From contig CAWDME010000005.1 in NCBI GenBank assembly GCA_963803335.1, forward strand, positions 186,001 through 250,000: DNA of 64,000 bases. Direction: 5' to 3'. The notes under the pieces are model-generated. The model was not told the DNA's origin. It made no database searches and was given only the letters and a program-made list of their open reading frames with translations. Positions 24,510 through 33,439 of the stretch are shown here, in pieces. Positions within the stretch are counted from its first letter, which is position 1; each line of letters begins with the position of its first letter. Origin of the DNA: DASSUW01 sp963803335. GTDB lineage: Bacteria; Actinomycetota; Thermoleophilia; Solirubrobacterales; Solirubrobacteraceae. Made by a program: the position numbers and the translations under genes.

Positions 24510-25780
24510 GAGAACGCCTCGCGCGGGGGGCGCGCGCGATCGCCGTCGACGCCGGGCTGCTGCGGCGCCGCCGCGAGCTGCGGCTGCTGATCGTCGGCCA
24601 GTCGATCTCCGACCTCGGCTCGATGATCACGTTCGTCGCGATCCCGGTGCAGACGTTCCAGCTGACGCACAGCTCACTGCACGTCGGGCTGCTGGGCGTG
24701 GCGGAGTTCGTGCCGATGCTGCTGCTGGCGCTCGTCGGCGGCGCGCTCGCTGACGCATTCGATCGCCGCCGGCTCGTGATGCTCGCCGAGCTCGGCGCGC
24801 TCTTCGTCGTGGCCGGACTGGTGGCGAACAGTCTGCTCGAGGAGCCGCTGCTGTGGGTGCTGTACCTCGCCGCGGCACTGATCGCGGCGTGTACGGCGAT
24901 CCGGCGCCCCCCGCTCGACGCGCTGATGCCGCGGCTCGTCGAGCGCGACGAGCTCAAGTCCGCCAGCGCGCTGCAGTGGGCGATCCACAACGTCGCGCAC
25001 ATGGCCGGTCCGGCGATCGGCGGCGTGCTGATCTCGACGGCCGGCGGCGCGGTCACCTACACGGCCGACCTGGTGACGTTCGGCGTGTCGCTGGCGGCGC
25101 TGGCGGCGATGCGCACCCCGCCGCCGCCCGAGCGCCAGGCGCTCGGCGTGCGCGCGATCGCCGAAGGGCTGCGCTACGCGAAGTCGCGCCAGGAGCTGGT
25201 CGGCACATACACAGTCGACATCGTCGCGATGTTCTTCGGCATGCCGATGGCGCTGTTCCCGGCGCTCGCCGAGCGCTACGGCGGTGCCGCGGTGGTGGGA
25301 CTGCTGTACGCGGCGCCGCCGGCGGGCGCGGTGCTCGCCACGATCACGAGCGGCTGGACGCGGCGCGTGCACCGGCACGGCCGCGCGGTCGTGTACGCGG
25401 CGTGCGGATGGGGCGTCGCGATCGCGCTGTTCGGGCTCGCCGACGTGCTCTGGCTAGCGCTGCTCTGCCTGGCGCTGGCCGGCGGCGCGGACGCGATCTC
25501 CGGCGTCTTCCGCGCCACGATCTGGAACGAGACGATCCCCGACCGCCTGCGCGGCCGCCTCGCGGGCGTGGAGATGATCTCGTGGTCGTCGGGCCCGATG
25601 CTGGGGAACGCCGAGGCCGGCATCGCCGCCGCGCTGTTCGGGCTCCGCAGCTCGGTCGTCGGCGGCGGGTTGCTGTGCGTATTCGGCGCGGTCGCGCTCG
25701 CCGCCACGCTGCCGCGCTTTTGGGGCTACGACGCGCGCCACGGCGCCACCGCGCACCCCGATCTCATCGAGGCGGTCTGA
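24506..25780 (+). CDS. DHA3-type MFS transporter (EntS-like)
   Basis: 424 residues with about 12 TM helices. It shows the EntS/DHA3 pattern: LLIVGQSISDLGSMITFVAIPVQTFQLT at the start, a GALADAFDRRRLV loop as motif A, and an IRRPPLDALMPRLV segment after TM4. It is probably a drug- or siderophore-type exporter, although its link with the sugar operon is unclear. The GTG start at 24506 sits in the stop of the oxidoreductase gene (GTGA overlap), making it the fifth coupled gene of the operon. Confidence 0.85.
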   Translation: MRERLARGARAIAVDAGLLRRRRELRLLIVGQSISDLGSMITFVAIPVQTFQLTHSSLHVGLLGVAEFVPMLLLALVGGALADAFDRRRLVMLAELGALFVVAGLVANSLLEEPLLWVLYLAAALIAACTAIRRPPLDALMPRLVERDELKSASALQWAIHNVAHMAGPAIGGVLISTAGGAVTYTADLVTFGVSLAALAAMRTPPPPERQALGVRAIAEGLRYAKSRQELVGTYTVDIVAMFFGMPMALFPALAERYGGAAVVGLLYAAPPAGAVLATITSGWTRRVHRHGRAVVYAACGWGVAIALFGLADVLWLALLCLALAGGADAISGVFRATIWNETIPDRLRGRLAGVEMISWSSGPMLGNAEAGIAAALFGLRSSVVGGGLLCVFGAVALAATLPRFWGYDARHGATAHPDLIEAV

Positions 25781-25787
25781 GCCGCGG

Positions 25788-25817
25788 TTGCATTGCTGCC
25801 GGTGGGCGGGTTACGGT
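25788..25817 (+). promoter_or_regulatory. Candidate promoter of the EACC1-caspase pair
   Basis: TTGCAT (25788-25793), an 18-bp spacer and TACGGT (25812-25817), ending 9 bases before the EACC1 ATG. If real, the module has its own nearly leaderless promoter, separate from the sugar operon. Confidence 0.4.
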
Positions 25818-25826
25818 CGGCTCGGC

Positions 25827-26183
25827 ATGACCGACGTCCGCGTCCACGTTGGCGGCTATGCGGACAGCGATGACGAGGAGCGCGCCGAGCTCGCCTCGCG
25901 TCTACGTACCGACCTGCAGGCCCACGACCTCGAGGTCTCCTACCCGGACGCGCAGCCGCCGCCCGGGGCGAAGGGCGGCGCCTACGAGTGGGCGGAGTTG
26001 GCGGTGACCGTGGCCGGCTCGATGCAGGGGATGACGGCGGGAGTGCAGGGCTGGCTCGGGCGCCACAAGGGTGCGACGGTCTCACTCGAGATCGACGGCG
26101 ACAAGCTGACGCTCGAGGACGCCTCCCCGGCCGACCAGCGGCGGCTCCTCGAGACGTTCCTGGCACGCCATGCCGCCGGATGA
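25827..26183 (+). CDS. Effector-associated constant component 1 (EACC1)-like protein
   Basis: 118 residues from ATG 25827. Features typical of EACC1 are visible: a helix with DEERAELASRLRTDL, a PPPGAKGG turn, a hydrophobic helix (AVTVAGSMQGMTAGVQGWLG), a strand with a basic turn (RHKGATVSLEIDGDKLTLE) and a closing SPADQRRLLETFLARH. EACC1 was defined bioinformatically in actinobacterial NTP-dependent conflict systems as a constant partner of protease effectors, notably caspases. The next gene, overlapping by 14 bases, encodes a caspase-like protease, which fits that pairing. Its biochemical role is unknown; an adaptor or inhibitor of the protease is an inference. Confidence 0.75.
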   Translation: MTDVRVHVGGYADSDDEERAELASRLRTDLQAHDLEVSYPDAQPPPGAKGGAYEWAELAVTVAGSMQGMTAGVQGWLGRHKGATVSLEIDGDKLTLEDASPADQRRLLETFLARHAAG

Positions 26184-28593
26184 CCAACCCAACGCCCGCC
26201 GCCGGGCGCTACTCGTAGCCACCGGCAGCTACGCCGATCCCGCGCTGGCCGCGTTGCGCGCGCCGACCGGCGACGTCGCGTCGCTCGCCGCCGTCCTGGG
26301 CGACGGGGCGATCGGCGGCTTCGAGGTGCAGCAGCTGATCGACCGCCCGGCGGAGGAGCTGCGGCGGGAGATCGAGTCGTTCTTCGACGACGGGCGCCCG
26401 CAGGATCTGCTGTTGCTCTACGTGTCAGGGCACGGCGTCCTGTCGCAGAGCCGGCGGTTCTACTTCGCCACGGCCAACACCTCGCTCCAGCTCCTGCGCT
26501 CGACCGCGATCGAGGACGGCTTCGTCAACGACGTGATGCAGTCGAGCCGTGCCCGCTCGATCGTGCTGATGCTCGACTGCTGCCACAGCGGTGCGTTCGG
26601 CAAGGGCCTGGTCCCCAAGAGCACGACGACGGTCGACGTCGAGCATCGCTTCGAAGGGCGCGGCCGGGTCACGCTGTCAGCGTCGACCGAGCTCGAGTAC
26701 GCGTTCGAGGAGAGCGATCCCAGCGGCATCAACGAGCTCGGCCCGGCCGAACCGGGCTCTCTGTTCACCCGCAGCGTCGTGGAGGGGCTCAAGAGCGGCG
26801 ACGCCGACATCGACGAGGACGGCCGGATCTCCGTCGACGACCTCTACGACTACGTGTGCCGGCGCGTGCGCGAGCGCTCGGTGCACCAGACGCCGGGCAT
26901 GGCGGGTGACGTCCGCGGCCAGATCGTGCTCGCGAGAAGCCCGCGACCGGCGGCGCTGCCCCCGGAGCTGCAGCGCGCCGTCGAGAGCAACCTGGCCGGC
27001 ATCCGCGCGGGAGCGGTGAGCGAGCTGCGCGCGCTCATGCGCGCCGACGGCGCGGAGGGCAGGGCGGCTCGCGCCGCGCTCGAGCGGTTGGCCGAGGACG
27101 ACAGCCGCACCGTCGCCGCCGCGGCGCTCGCTGCGCTGGGGCGCTCGCCACCGGCGCCGGAGGCGCCCGAGACCCGTCCACCCGAGGCCGCGCAGGCTCC
27201 CGAGCGCACTCCTCCTCCGCCTGGAGCGAAGCACCCGCGCCGGCGCGAGGCGCTGCTGGCAGGCGCCGCTGTGCTCGCCGTCGGGGCCATCGTCGCGGTG
27301 CTCGCCGTCGTGCTCCCCGGCGGCGGGGACAGCGGCGAGTCGGGCCCCAGCGAGGCGACGCCGTACGACTTCAACGGCGACGGCTACCAGGACGTGGTGG
27401 CCGCTCCGCTGGGGGGCGACACGGCCGAGGTGCTGATCGCGTCCACGGCGCCGGACACGCAGCCACGGCCGATCTCGGCGGCGGAGGCAGGCGTCGATGC
27501 GGGCCCGCAACAATCGTTCGGCACTGGCCTCGCCGGCGGCGACTTCAACGGCGACGGCAAGGCGGATCTGGCGATCGGCACCCCAGACCTCAACGTCGTC
27601 GCGATCCTCTACGGCAACGGCGAAGGCGGCATCGCCCGCAAGGCCCGTGTCGACGCCCCGCCGAAGACGCAGCGCTACGGGCTGGCGCTGCTGGCGCGAG
27701 ACCTCACCGGCGATCACTACACCGACCTCGTGGTCGGCGCTCCGGGCGCCGGAAGCAACCGCGGCCGGATCCAGATCATCCCCGGATCGAGCAAGGGCCT
27801 CACGCCCGAGCACGCGACGCTCCTGACACCGCCGGCCAAGATCGCCGGTGACTTCGGCTTCCTGCTGCGGAGCGGAGACCTCAACGGCGACGAGCATGTC
27901 GACCTCGTCGAAGGATCCGCCGGCGACACGTCGCACCTCGGCTACTGCCTGGGCCAGAAGACCGGCCCGCCGACCGGGTGCGAGGCGCTGGTCGCGCCGG
28001 ACGGGGACAGCGAGTCGAACGGGCTCGCGGTCGCCGACCTCAACGCCGACGGCAAGGACGACATCATCCAGAGCGACACCACGCTCGGCGGCGACAAGAA
28101 GGGCGGCGGTCTGCGCATCTGGAAGGGCGACACCGACGCTCCGGTGGGCACACCGCAGGTGGTCACCCCCGCCGAGGTCAGCGACGACTCCAAGATCGGC
28201 CGGCCGGTGAGCGAGTTCGGCGCCTCGGTCGATGCCGGCGTGCTGCCCCAGGACGACGAGTACGCCGACATCGTGGTCGGCGCGCCCGGATACCCGTACG
28301 AAGACGGCGCGGTGGTCGTGATCCGCGGCGCCCCGAACATGATCGCTCGCCACCATCCCGACCTGGTCACCGATCAAGGCTTCCGCTTCGGCGCCGACGT
28401 CGCGTTGCTCCGGCTCGAGTCGAGCGACACGCCGACTCTCGTCGTCGTGGCCGAGGACGCCCCGCTCGGCGAGGCGGTGCGCTACGTCGACGCCGAGGAC
28501 AAGATCAAGCCGATCAGCGGCTTCGGCAGCCTCGGGGCCGGGGACAAGCCATCGAGCGGCTTGCGCATCGCCCACAACTACGGGGCGGACTAG
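26170..28593 (+). CDS. Caspase-family (peptidase C14) protease fused through one TM helix to an FG-GAP beta-propeller
   Basis: 807 residues. Residues about 8-260 are a caspase-like domain with catalytic H88 (YVSGHGVL) and C138 (LDCCHSGAF); an EF-hand-like DADIDEDGRISVDDLYDYV lies near 218-236, as in other actinobacterial caspases. Then come an Ala-rich helical stretch with a HEAT-like look (about 275-330), a Pro-rich linker, and one TM helix (about 360-382). Residues about 397-807 hold at least six FG-GAP/VCBS-type repeats with calcium-loop motifs (DFNGDGYQD, DFNGDGKAD, DLTGDHYTD, DLNGDEHVD, DLNADGKDD). Positive residues before the TM put the protease inside and the propeller outside. It is coupled to the EACC1 gene. 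A signalling or suicide role is inferred. Confidence 0.88.
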   Translation: MPPDDQPNARRRALLVATGSYADPALAALRAPTGDVASLAAVLGDGAIGGFEVQQLIDRPAEELRREIESFFDDGRPQDLLLLYVSGHGVLSQSRRFYFATANTSLQLLRSTAIEDGFVNDVMQSSRARSIVLMLDCCHSGAFGKGLVPKSTTTVDVEHRFEGRGRVTLSASTELEYAFEESDPSGINELGPAEPGSLFTRSVVEGLKSGDADIDEDGRISVDDLYDYVCRRVRERSVHQTPGMAGDVRGQIVLARSPRPAALPPELQRAVESNLAGIRAGAVSELRALMRADGAEGRAARAALERLAEDDSRTVAAAALAALGRSPPAPEAPETRPPEAAQAPERTPPPPGAKHPRRREALLAGAAVLAVGAIVAVLAVVLPGGGDSGESGPSEATPYDFNGDGYQDVVAAPLGGDTAEVLIASTAPDTQPRPISAAEAGVDAGPQQSFGTGLAGGDFNGDGKADLAIGTPDLNVVAILYGNGEGGIARKARVDAPPKTQRYGLALLARDLTGDHYTDLVVGAPGAGSNRGRIQIIPGSSKGLTPEHATLLTPPAKIAGDFGFLLRSGDLNGDEHVDLVEGSAGDTSHLGYCLGQKTGPPTGCEALVAPDGDSESNGLAVADLNADGKDDIIQSDTTLGGDKKGGGLRIWKGDTDAPVGTPQVVTPAEVSDDSKIGRPVSEFGASVDAGVLPQDDEYADIVVGAPGYPYEDGAVVVIRGAPNMIARHHPDLVTDQGFRFGADVALLRLESSDTPTLVVVAEDAPLGEAVRYVDAEDKIKPISGFGSLGAGDKPSSGLRIAHNYGAD

Positions 28594-29714
28594 AGGCGCA
28601 CGACGGACCCGGCGCGGTCGGACTCCAGCGCCGCGGTGAAGATCCGGTGGGTGGCCGCCGCCTCCTCGGGCGTGGCGCACCGGAACGGGCCGCGCATGTC
28701 GGCGCCGTGGGCGAGCTCGTCGAGGAACGCCGCCCACATCTGCTGGATCGCGTCGGCGAAGCCGAACTCGAAGATGCCGCCCGTGATCGTCGGGTAGGCG
28801 GACTGGGAGCCGAGGTCGCTGACCCGCCACTCCTGCGGGCCGCCGGGCGCGTACACCATCGTCCGCAGCGTCTTCGGCGCCTTGGTCGAGAAGGCGATCG
28901 AGCCCTCGGTGCCGTCGATCTCGATCACCCATGTGTTCATCTCGCCGGGCGCGATCCGCTTGGTCTCGATCCGCAGCGGGAAGCCGTCGCTCTCGCACAG
29001 CAGCACCGCGTTGTCGGGCGTGTCGCACGGGACCATCGCGCCGTCTGGCCCCGGCCGCTCGCGCACCACGTCGGACAGCACGGCGCGCACCGTGCGCGGC
29101 ATCAGCCCGAACCGCAGCGGCAGGTGCAGCGCGTGCATCCCGAGATCGCCCATGCAGCCGTACGCGCCGTTGAACTCGGCCTGCCGCTTCCAGTTGATCG
29201 GCTTGGCCGGGTCGAGGTCGCTCGAGTGCCGGAACGCGCTGCGGACCTCGAGGATGCGGCCCGCCCGGCCCTCGGCCATCCAGCGCACGACGGCCTGACC
29301 GCCGGGGAAGAACGGCATCTCGGACGAGCAGCGGACGAGCAGCTCGGGGTGGCTGGCGACCGCGGCCATGATCCGCTTGTTGGCGTCGATGTCGATCCCG
29401 AACGGCTTCTCGCCGAGGAGGTGGCGGCCGGCCTCGAGGATCGCCACGTACAGCTCGGCGTGCAGGTGATGGGGAACCGCGCAGTAGACGGCCTCGACCT
29501 CGGGATCGTCGAGCAGGTCGCCCCAGTCGGTGGACAGCCGCGGGGACGGCTCGAGGCGCTCGTACCACGCGAGCACGTCCGGATTCGCGTCGCACACGTG
29601 CACGATCTCCGGCCGCACGTCGAGGTCGGCGAGGTGCAGCCAGCGTGCGGCGGCCGACGCGAACTCGCGGCCCATCAGGCCGCCGCCGACGATCCCGAAG
29701 CGGACGACCCTCAT
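28590..29714 (-). CDS. Gfo/Idh/MocA family oxidoreductase
   Basis: 374 residues. The Rossmann start FGIVGGGLMGREFA, the motif GEKPFGID with catalytic Lys and GCMGDLGMHALHLPLRFG (Asp and His of the active site) are all present. It probably oxidises a cyclic polyol or sugar with NAD(P). The ATG at 29714 overlaps the stop of the DhnA-type aldolase gene (ATGA), so it follows that enzyme in one operon. Its 3' end overlaps the convergent caspase gene by four bases. Confidence 0.88.
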   Translation of the reverse strand: MRVVRFGIVGGGLMGREFASAAARWLHLADLDVRPEIVHVCDANPDVLAWYERLEPSPRLSTDWGDLLDDPEVEAVYCAVPHHLHAELYVAILEAGRHLLGEKPFGIDIDANKRIMAAVASHPELLVRCSSEMPFFPGGQAVVRWMAEGRAGRILEVRSAFRHSSDLDPAKPINWKRQAEFNGAYGCMGDLGMHALHLPLRFGLMPRTVRAVLSDVVRERPGPDGAMVPCDTPDNAVLLCESDGFPLRIETKRIAPGEMNTWVIEIDGTEGSIAFSTKAPKTLRTMVYAPGGPQEWRVSDLGSQSAYPTITGGIFEFGFADAIQQMWAAFLDELAHGADMRGPFRCATPEEAAATHRIFTAALESDRAGSVVRL

Positions 29715-30487
29715 GCCGCGTGAACGATCTCCATCAGCTTTCGTGTCATCCCCGCCGGGTCCTCGTGCTGGATGACGTTGCGGCCGTAGACGATGCCCGC
29801 GGCGCCCTGCTCCATCAGCGCGCGGGTGCGCGCGAAGACTTCCTCGTCGGGGAGCCGGCCGCCGCCGCGCACGAGCACCGGCACGCCGCCGCCGGCCTGC
29901 ACGACGCGGTGGTAGTCCTCGAGCGAGTCGGTCGGGTCGGCCTTGATGATGTCGGCGCCCAGCTCGACGGCCTGGCGGACGATCCCGACGATCTTGTCGG
30001 CGTCGCCGTCGACCGCGTAGCCGGACTTCATCACCAGCGGCTCGACCATCAGCGGCATGCCGACCTGGTCGCAGGCGGCGCGCAGTGCGCTGACGTTCCG
30101 CAGGCACTGGCGATGCAGATCGGGCTGGTCGGGCAGCGACAGCAGGTTGACCACGACGCAGGCGGCGTCGAGCCGCACGGCGATGCCGACGGCGTCGTCG
30201 ACCATGTGGCTGAACGGCACGCGCGGGAGCTCGGCGGCGTACACGTTCGCGAGGTCGGCGCGCAGGACGAGCGCGGGCTTGCGCGGGCCGGGGATGGCCT
30301 GCAGGTGGCGGGCCTGGCCGGGGGAGAGCTGGATGGCGTCGGGGCCGGCGTCGACGAGCGTGCGCACCACGGCCGGCATGTCCTCGATGCCCGTGAGGAA
30401 CGCGGCCTCGTTCACGAACCCGTGGTCGACCGCGACGTCGAAGCAGCGGCCGTCGGCAGCGAACAGGCGGTTGAGTCTGGGGAGCAT
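29711..30487 (-). CDS. DhnA/DeoC-LacD family class I aldolase
   Basis: 258 residues, TIM-barrel. It starts MLPRLNRLFAADGRCFDVAVDHGF and has LVMKSGY, the Schiff-base candidate Lys in ADIIKADPT, and the phosphate-binding PVLVRGGGR and AAGIVYGRNV loops seen in DhnA-type fructose-bisphosphate and LsrF/LacD aldolases. It would cleave or form a ketose-phosphate. The overlap with the downstream Gfo/Idh/MocA gene suggests a short sugar-acid or polyol catabolic pathway. The ATP-grasp gene ends 58 bases upstream, so joint transcription with that cluster is possible. Confidence 0.85.
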   Translation of the reverse strand: MLPRLNRLFAADGRCFDVAVDHGFVNEAAFLTGIEDMPAVVRTLVDAGPDAIQLSPGQARHLQAIPGPRKPALVLRADLANVYAAELPRVPFSHMVDDAVGIAVRLDAACVVVNLLSLPDQPDLHRQCLRNVSALRAACDQVGMPLMVEPLVMKSGYAVDGDADKIVGIVRQAVELGADIIKADPTDSLEDYHRVVQAGGGVPVLVRGGGRLPDEEVFARTRALMEQGAAGIVYGRNVIQHEDPAGMTRKLMEIVHAA

Positions 30488-30545
30488 GGCCCCAGTCTTA
30501 GCGGATTCGCCGGGCGCCCCGCCCGCCCGGCGAGGGCTCATCGTC

Positions 30546-31787
30546 TCATGCGGGCGCCTGCTCGCGCACCCACTGGCCGACGAGGCCGCGGAAGTGCGCG
30601 AGGAACCGCTCGTGCTCGTGCGGCGGGTACGTGCTCTGCACGGTCGCGACGAGCAGGCGGTCGAAGTCCGGCGAGGCGACCCAGTCGAACACCATCTCGT
30701 CGACGTGGCCGAGGCGGCTGTCGCAGAAGTCCTGATAGCGGTCGACCTCGAAGTAGTCGTCGGCGAGCTTGCGGTAGCCGGCGAGCTTCTCCGCGTAGGA
30801 GAGGTCCTCGCGGTCGCCGATCTCGAAGTAGTGGCGGGTGTCGAGGTCCAGCCGCGGCTGGCGGCCGGTGACGACGCAGAACACACACCAGCGCAGCAGC
30901 GCCGTCATCGCCCACGGGAAGTAGTAGTGCAGGCTCGTGACCGCGACGTCGGGCGAGGCGTTGGCGTAGTCGATCGGGTGCGCCTCGGTCCCGCGCACGA
31001 GCGTCTCGCACGAGTTGAACTCCCAGCGGAAGAACGCGTTGATGAGCCGGCTGATCGTCAGCACCTCGTCGCCGACCGCGGGCGTGAGGAAGTCGTGCTC
31101 GACGGCGTAGCGGTCGTGCATCGGGAGGTCGGGTCGGAACTTCATGACCATCGTCTCGGCGCCGATCGACAGCGAGCGTGCGAACACGTCGAAGCCGTCG
31201 ACCGCGGCCTGCAGGTGCATCAACCGCTGGCCGGACTGATCGTAGGCGCGGTGCAGCGCCGCGCTGTCGCGGATGTAGCTGACGCCGATCCACTGGCCGC
31301 CGTCGTAGGGCTTCATGAACAGCGGGTAGCCGATGCTCTCGGCGATCTGGTCGAGGTCGAACGGCTGGTTGTACTTGGCGGCCGTGTAGGCGAAGCGCGC
31401 GTTGTCAGGCGGGTTCTTGTGCGGGACCAGAACGGTCTGCGGCACCTTGAGGCCCAGGCGCAGCATCGCGCAGTACGCCGCGTGCTTCTCCATCGACTGG
31501 AACGTGAACGGGCTGTTGAGCAGGTACACGTCGTCCATCAGCGCGACCTTCTTCAGCCACTCGCGCGGGAGGTAGTACCAGTACGCGAGGCGGTCGACCA
31601 CGAGGTCGTAGCGCGGCTTGTCGCGCAGGTCGAACGGCTCCATCGTGATCCGCTCGACGTTCACGCGGTGTGTCGTGCCGGAGGCGTCCTTGATCGGCCC
31701 GAGCCGGCCGAGCAGCGTCTCGAACGCGGTCGGCCAATCCTCCTCGGTGCCGAGCAGCATTCCGATCAGATGTGGCATGTCGCCCAT
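30546..31787 (-). CDS. ATP-grasp (RimK-like) ligase
   Basis: 413 residues. The N-terminal region (MGDMPHLIGMLLG) leads to an ATP-grasp core in which FMKPYDGGQWIGVSYI carries the nucleotide-binding Lys and glycine loop, and a DLDTRHYFEIGDREDLSY region follows. Such enzymes join a carboxylate to an amine using ATP; the substrates are unknown. The ATG at 31787 is entangled with the stop of the upstream esterase gene (TGATG), so translation is coupled. It forms a compact trio with two esterase-like genes, a combination I do not recognise as a named pathway. Confidence 0.8.
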   Translation of the reverse strand: MGDMPHLIGMLLGTEEDWPTAFETLLGRLGPIKDASGTTHRVNVERITMEPFDLRDKPRYDLVVDRLAYWYYLPREWLKKVALMDDVYLLNSPFTFQSMEKHAAYCAMLRLGLKVPQTVLVPHKNPPDNARFAYTAAKYNQPFDLDQIAESIGYPLFMKPYDGGQWIGVSYIRDSAALHRAYDQSGQRLMHLQAAVDGFDVFARSLSIGAETMVMKFRPDLPMHDRYAVEHDFLTPAVGDEVLTISRLINAFFRWEFNSCETLVRGTEAHPIDYANASPDVAVTSLHYYFPWAMTALLRWCVFCVVTGRQPRLDLDTRHYFEIGDREDLSYAEKLAGYRKLADDYFEVDRYQDFCDSRLGHVDEMVFDWVASPDFDRLLVATVQSTYPPHEHERFLAHFRGLVGQWVREQAPA

Positions 31788-32434
31788 CAGCAGAACCGCG
31801 GCAGATGATGCGCGATCTGCGCGCGCCATGACGGCCAGTCGTGCGGGACGTCGTGCCCCCACAGGTCGAGCTCGTGCCGGATGCCCTTCTCGCCGAGCAG
31901 CCAGGCGAGCCGCTTCGTGCTTTCCAGCGCGCCGGTCGAGTCCTCCCACATGCCCTGGCCGCAGACAAGCAGGAAGCTCGCGCGCGAGCGGATCCACTCG
32001 AGGTGATCGCCGTGGAAGCCGGACACCTCGCCGGTGATGCCGAGCTCGTAGTTGCCCGACTGGCAGATCGCGGCGGTGAACAGGTCGGCGCGCCGCAGCA
32101 CGAAGTTGGCGGCGTGGAACGCGCCCATGCTACAGCCGGTGGTGACGATGTCCTGCGCGCCGCCCATGTCATGGTGGATGAACGGCGCGACCTGGTCGAT
32201 GATCCACGACTCGTATAGCGACCGGTCGCCGGAGTCGAACGCGTCGACGCAGTACAGCTTCACGCGGCCTGCCTCGACGAGCGCGCCGACGGCGCCGACC
32301 ATCCCGTTGCTCTCGTAGTCCCACGCGCTGCCGCCCTCGGCGGGGAAGACGAGCACGGGGCGGCCGTAGTGACCGTGGACGACCACGTTGCCCTCGGCGC
32401 CGATCGCGGGCGAGTAGAGCCGGTGGTGGCTCAT
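31787..32434 (-). CDS. Esterase-family alpha/beta hydrolase
   Basis: 215 residues from ATG 32434, which overlaps the previous stop (ATGA); a longer start at 32440 is possible. The nucleophile elbow GCSMGAFHA and a His near the end (LWGHDVPHDW) are present, with VNMYCVDAFD-like topology (KLYCVDAFDSGDRSLYESWI) typical of the esterase D/Fes group. It probably hydrolyses an ester or depsipeptide bond in the cytosol; no signal peptide is visible. It is the middle gene of the esterase-esterase-ATP-grasp unit. Confidence 0.85.
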   Translation of the reverse strand: MSHHRLYSPAIGAEGNVVVHGHYGRPVLVFPAEGGSAWDYESNGMVGAVGALVEAGRVKLYCVDAFDSGDRSLYESWIIDQVAPFIHHDMGGAQDIVTTGCSMGAFHAANFVLRRADLFTAAICQSGNYELGITGEVSGFHGDHLEWIRSRASFLLVCGQGMWEDSTGALESTKRLAWLLGEKGIRHELDLWGHDVPHDWPSWRAQIAHHLPRFC

Positions 32435-33411
32435 CCCCATACCCGCTGCAGCAGCCGGGTCAGGTGCGGGTGCAGCGCGTCGCGCCAGCCCGTGTAGTTG
32501 TGCATGTCGGGCACCTCGTGCAGCTCCACGTCGAACTCCTGGGCGGCGAGCGCGCGCGCCATGATCCGGTTGTTGGCCAGGTTCTCCTCGGCGACCCCGC
32601 AGGTCATCACCACGGGCTCCGGGATACCCGCGTCGCGCTGCAACTCGCGCGTGACGCGGACGATGCGGCGAAAGCGCGGGTGGCGGTGCTCGTGGGCGTC
32701 GTGGCGCAGGACGAAGAACGAGCCCGATTGCAGGAACAGGCCGGCGAACGGGGTTCGCACGTGGGCGTGCAGTATGGCGAGCGCGCCGAGGCTCGCGCCC
32801 ATGCCCACGGGGTCGGCCGGGCCGAGCGCGGGCAGGACGTCGGAGGCCAGCGCGCGGGCGTAGCGCGCCGAGCCCGAGTACCACTCGTCGCGCGGGCCGG
32901 GGGCGAGCAGGGCGACGCGGTGCGGGGGCAGCTCGCCCGCCGCGATCATCGCGCCGCTGTAGTGCGTGAGGCCGGCCAGCGCGTCGAACTCCGGCCCGTC
33001 GTGGGCGACCAGCAGCGGGCCGCCGCCGCCGTCCCACACCCGCACCGGCATCTCGGCTCCGAGGCCGCGCGCCCGTAGCGAGAGGTCGACGGTCTCGCCG
33101 GCGACGCGGTCGGCGGTGAGCCAGGCCGGCGGCTCGTAGCCCGGTGTGAGCATCACCGACTTCTCGCCGAACGCGCCAGGAGCTCGCTCCGGGTTGGCCG
33201 GGTCGCAGACCGTCTCGGTGGTGCCGTCGGCGTGCTCGAGCTCGAGCGTGTACTCGAGCCGGGCGATGCCCGGCGGATCGATCGTCAGGACCCAATCGTC
33301 GCCGTCGCGGGCGAAGCGGCCGGCGAGCGGCAGGTCAGAGGAGAGCCGGACCGCGGCGTACCGGCGATCCGGATCTGCGACGCGGAACGTCAAGGCGTCG
33401 GGACGATACAC
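32431..33411 (-). CDS. Esterase with N-terminal CBM48/enterochelin-esterase-like domain
   Basis: About 326 residues. The N-terminal part (LTFRVADPDRRYAAVRLSSDLPLAG...) resembles the beta-sandwich found before Fes-type esterases. The C-terminal alpha/beta hydrolase has the nucleophile elbow GMGASLGALA and a closing DMHNYTGWRDAL with the likely catalytic His. The start is GTG 33411 or TTG 33393. It is the first gene of the coupled trio and is divergent from a LacI-type regulator, whose start lies only 28 bases away, so control by that regulator is likely. Confidence 0.82.
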   Translation of the reverse strand: MYRPDALTFRVADPDRRYAAVRLSSDLPLAGRFARDGDDWVLTIDPPGIARLEYTLELEHADGTTETVCDPANPERAPGAFGEKSVMLTPGYEPPAWLTADRVAGETVDLSLRARGLGAEMPVRVWDGGGGPLLVAHDGPEFDALAGLTHYSGAMIAAGELPPHRVALLAPGPRDEWYSGSARYARALASDVLPALGPADPVGMGASLGALAILHAHVRTPFAGLFLQSGSFFVLRHDAHEHRHPRFRRIVRVTRELQRDAGIPEPVVMTCGVAEENLANNRIMARALAAQEFDVELHEVPDMHNYTGWRDALHPHLTRLLQRVWG

Positions 33412-33439
33412 GCGTCGTGGTCTGTCAAGGTGCGACTGC

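Noticed and set aside
26677..29595. A 972-codon minus-strand frame over the caspase and Gfo/Idh genes
   Set aside because: Composition is Arg/Ala/Asp-repetitive with no motif, and both strands' real genes are clear here.
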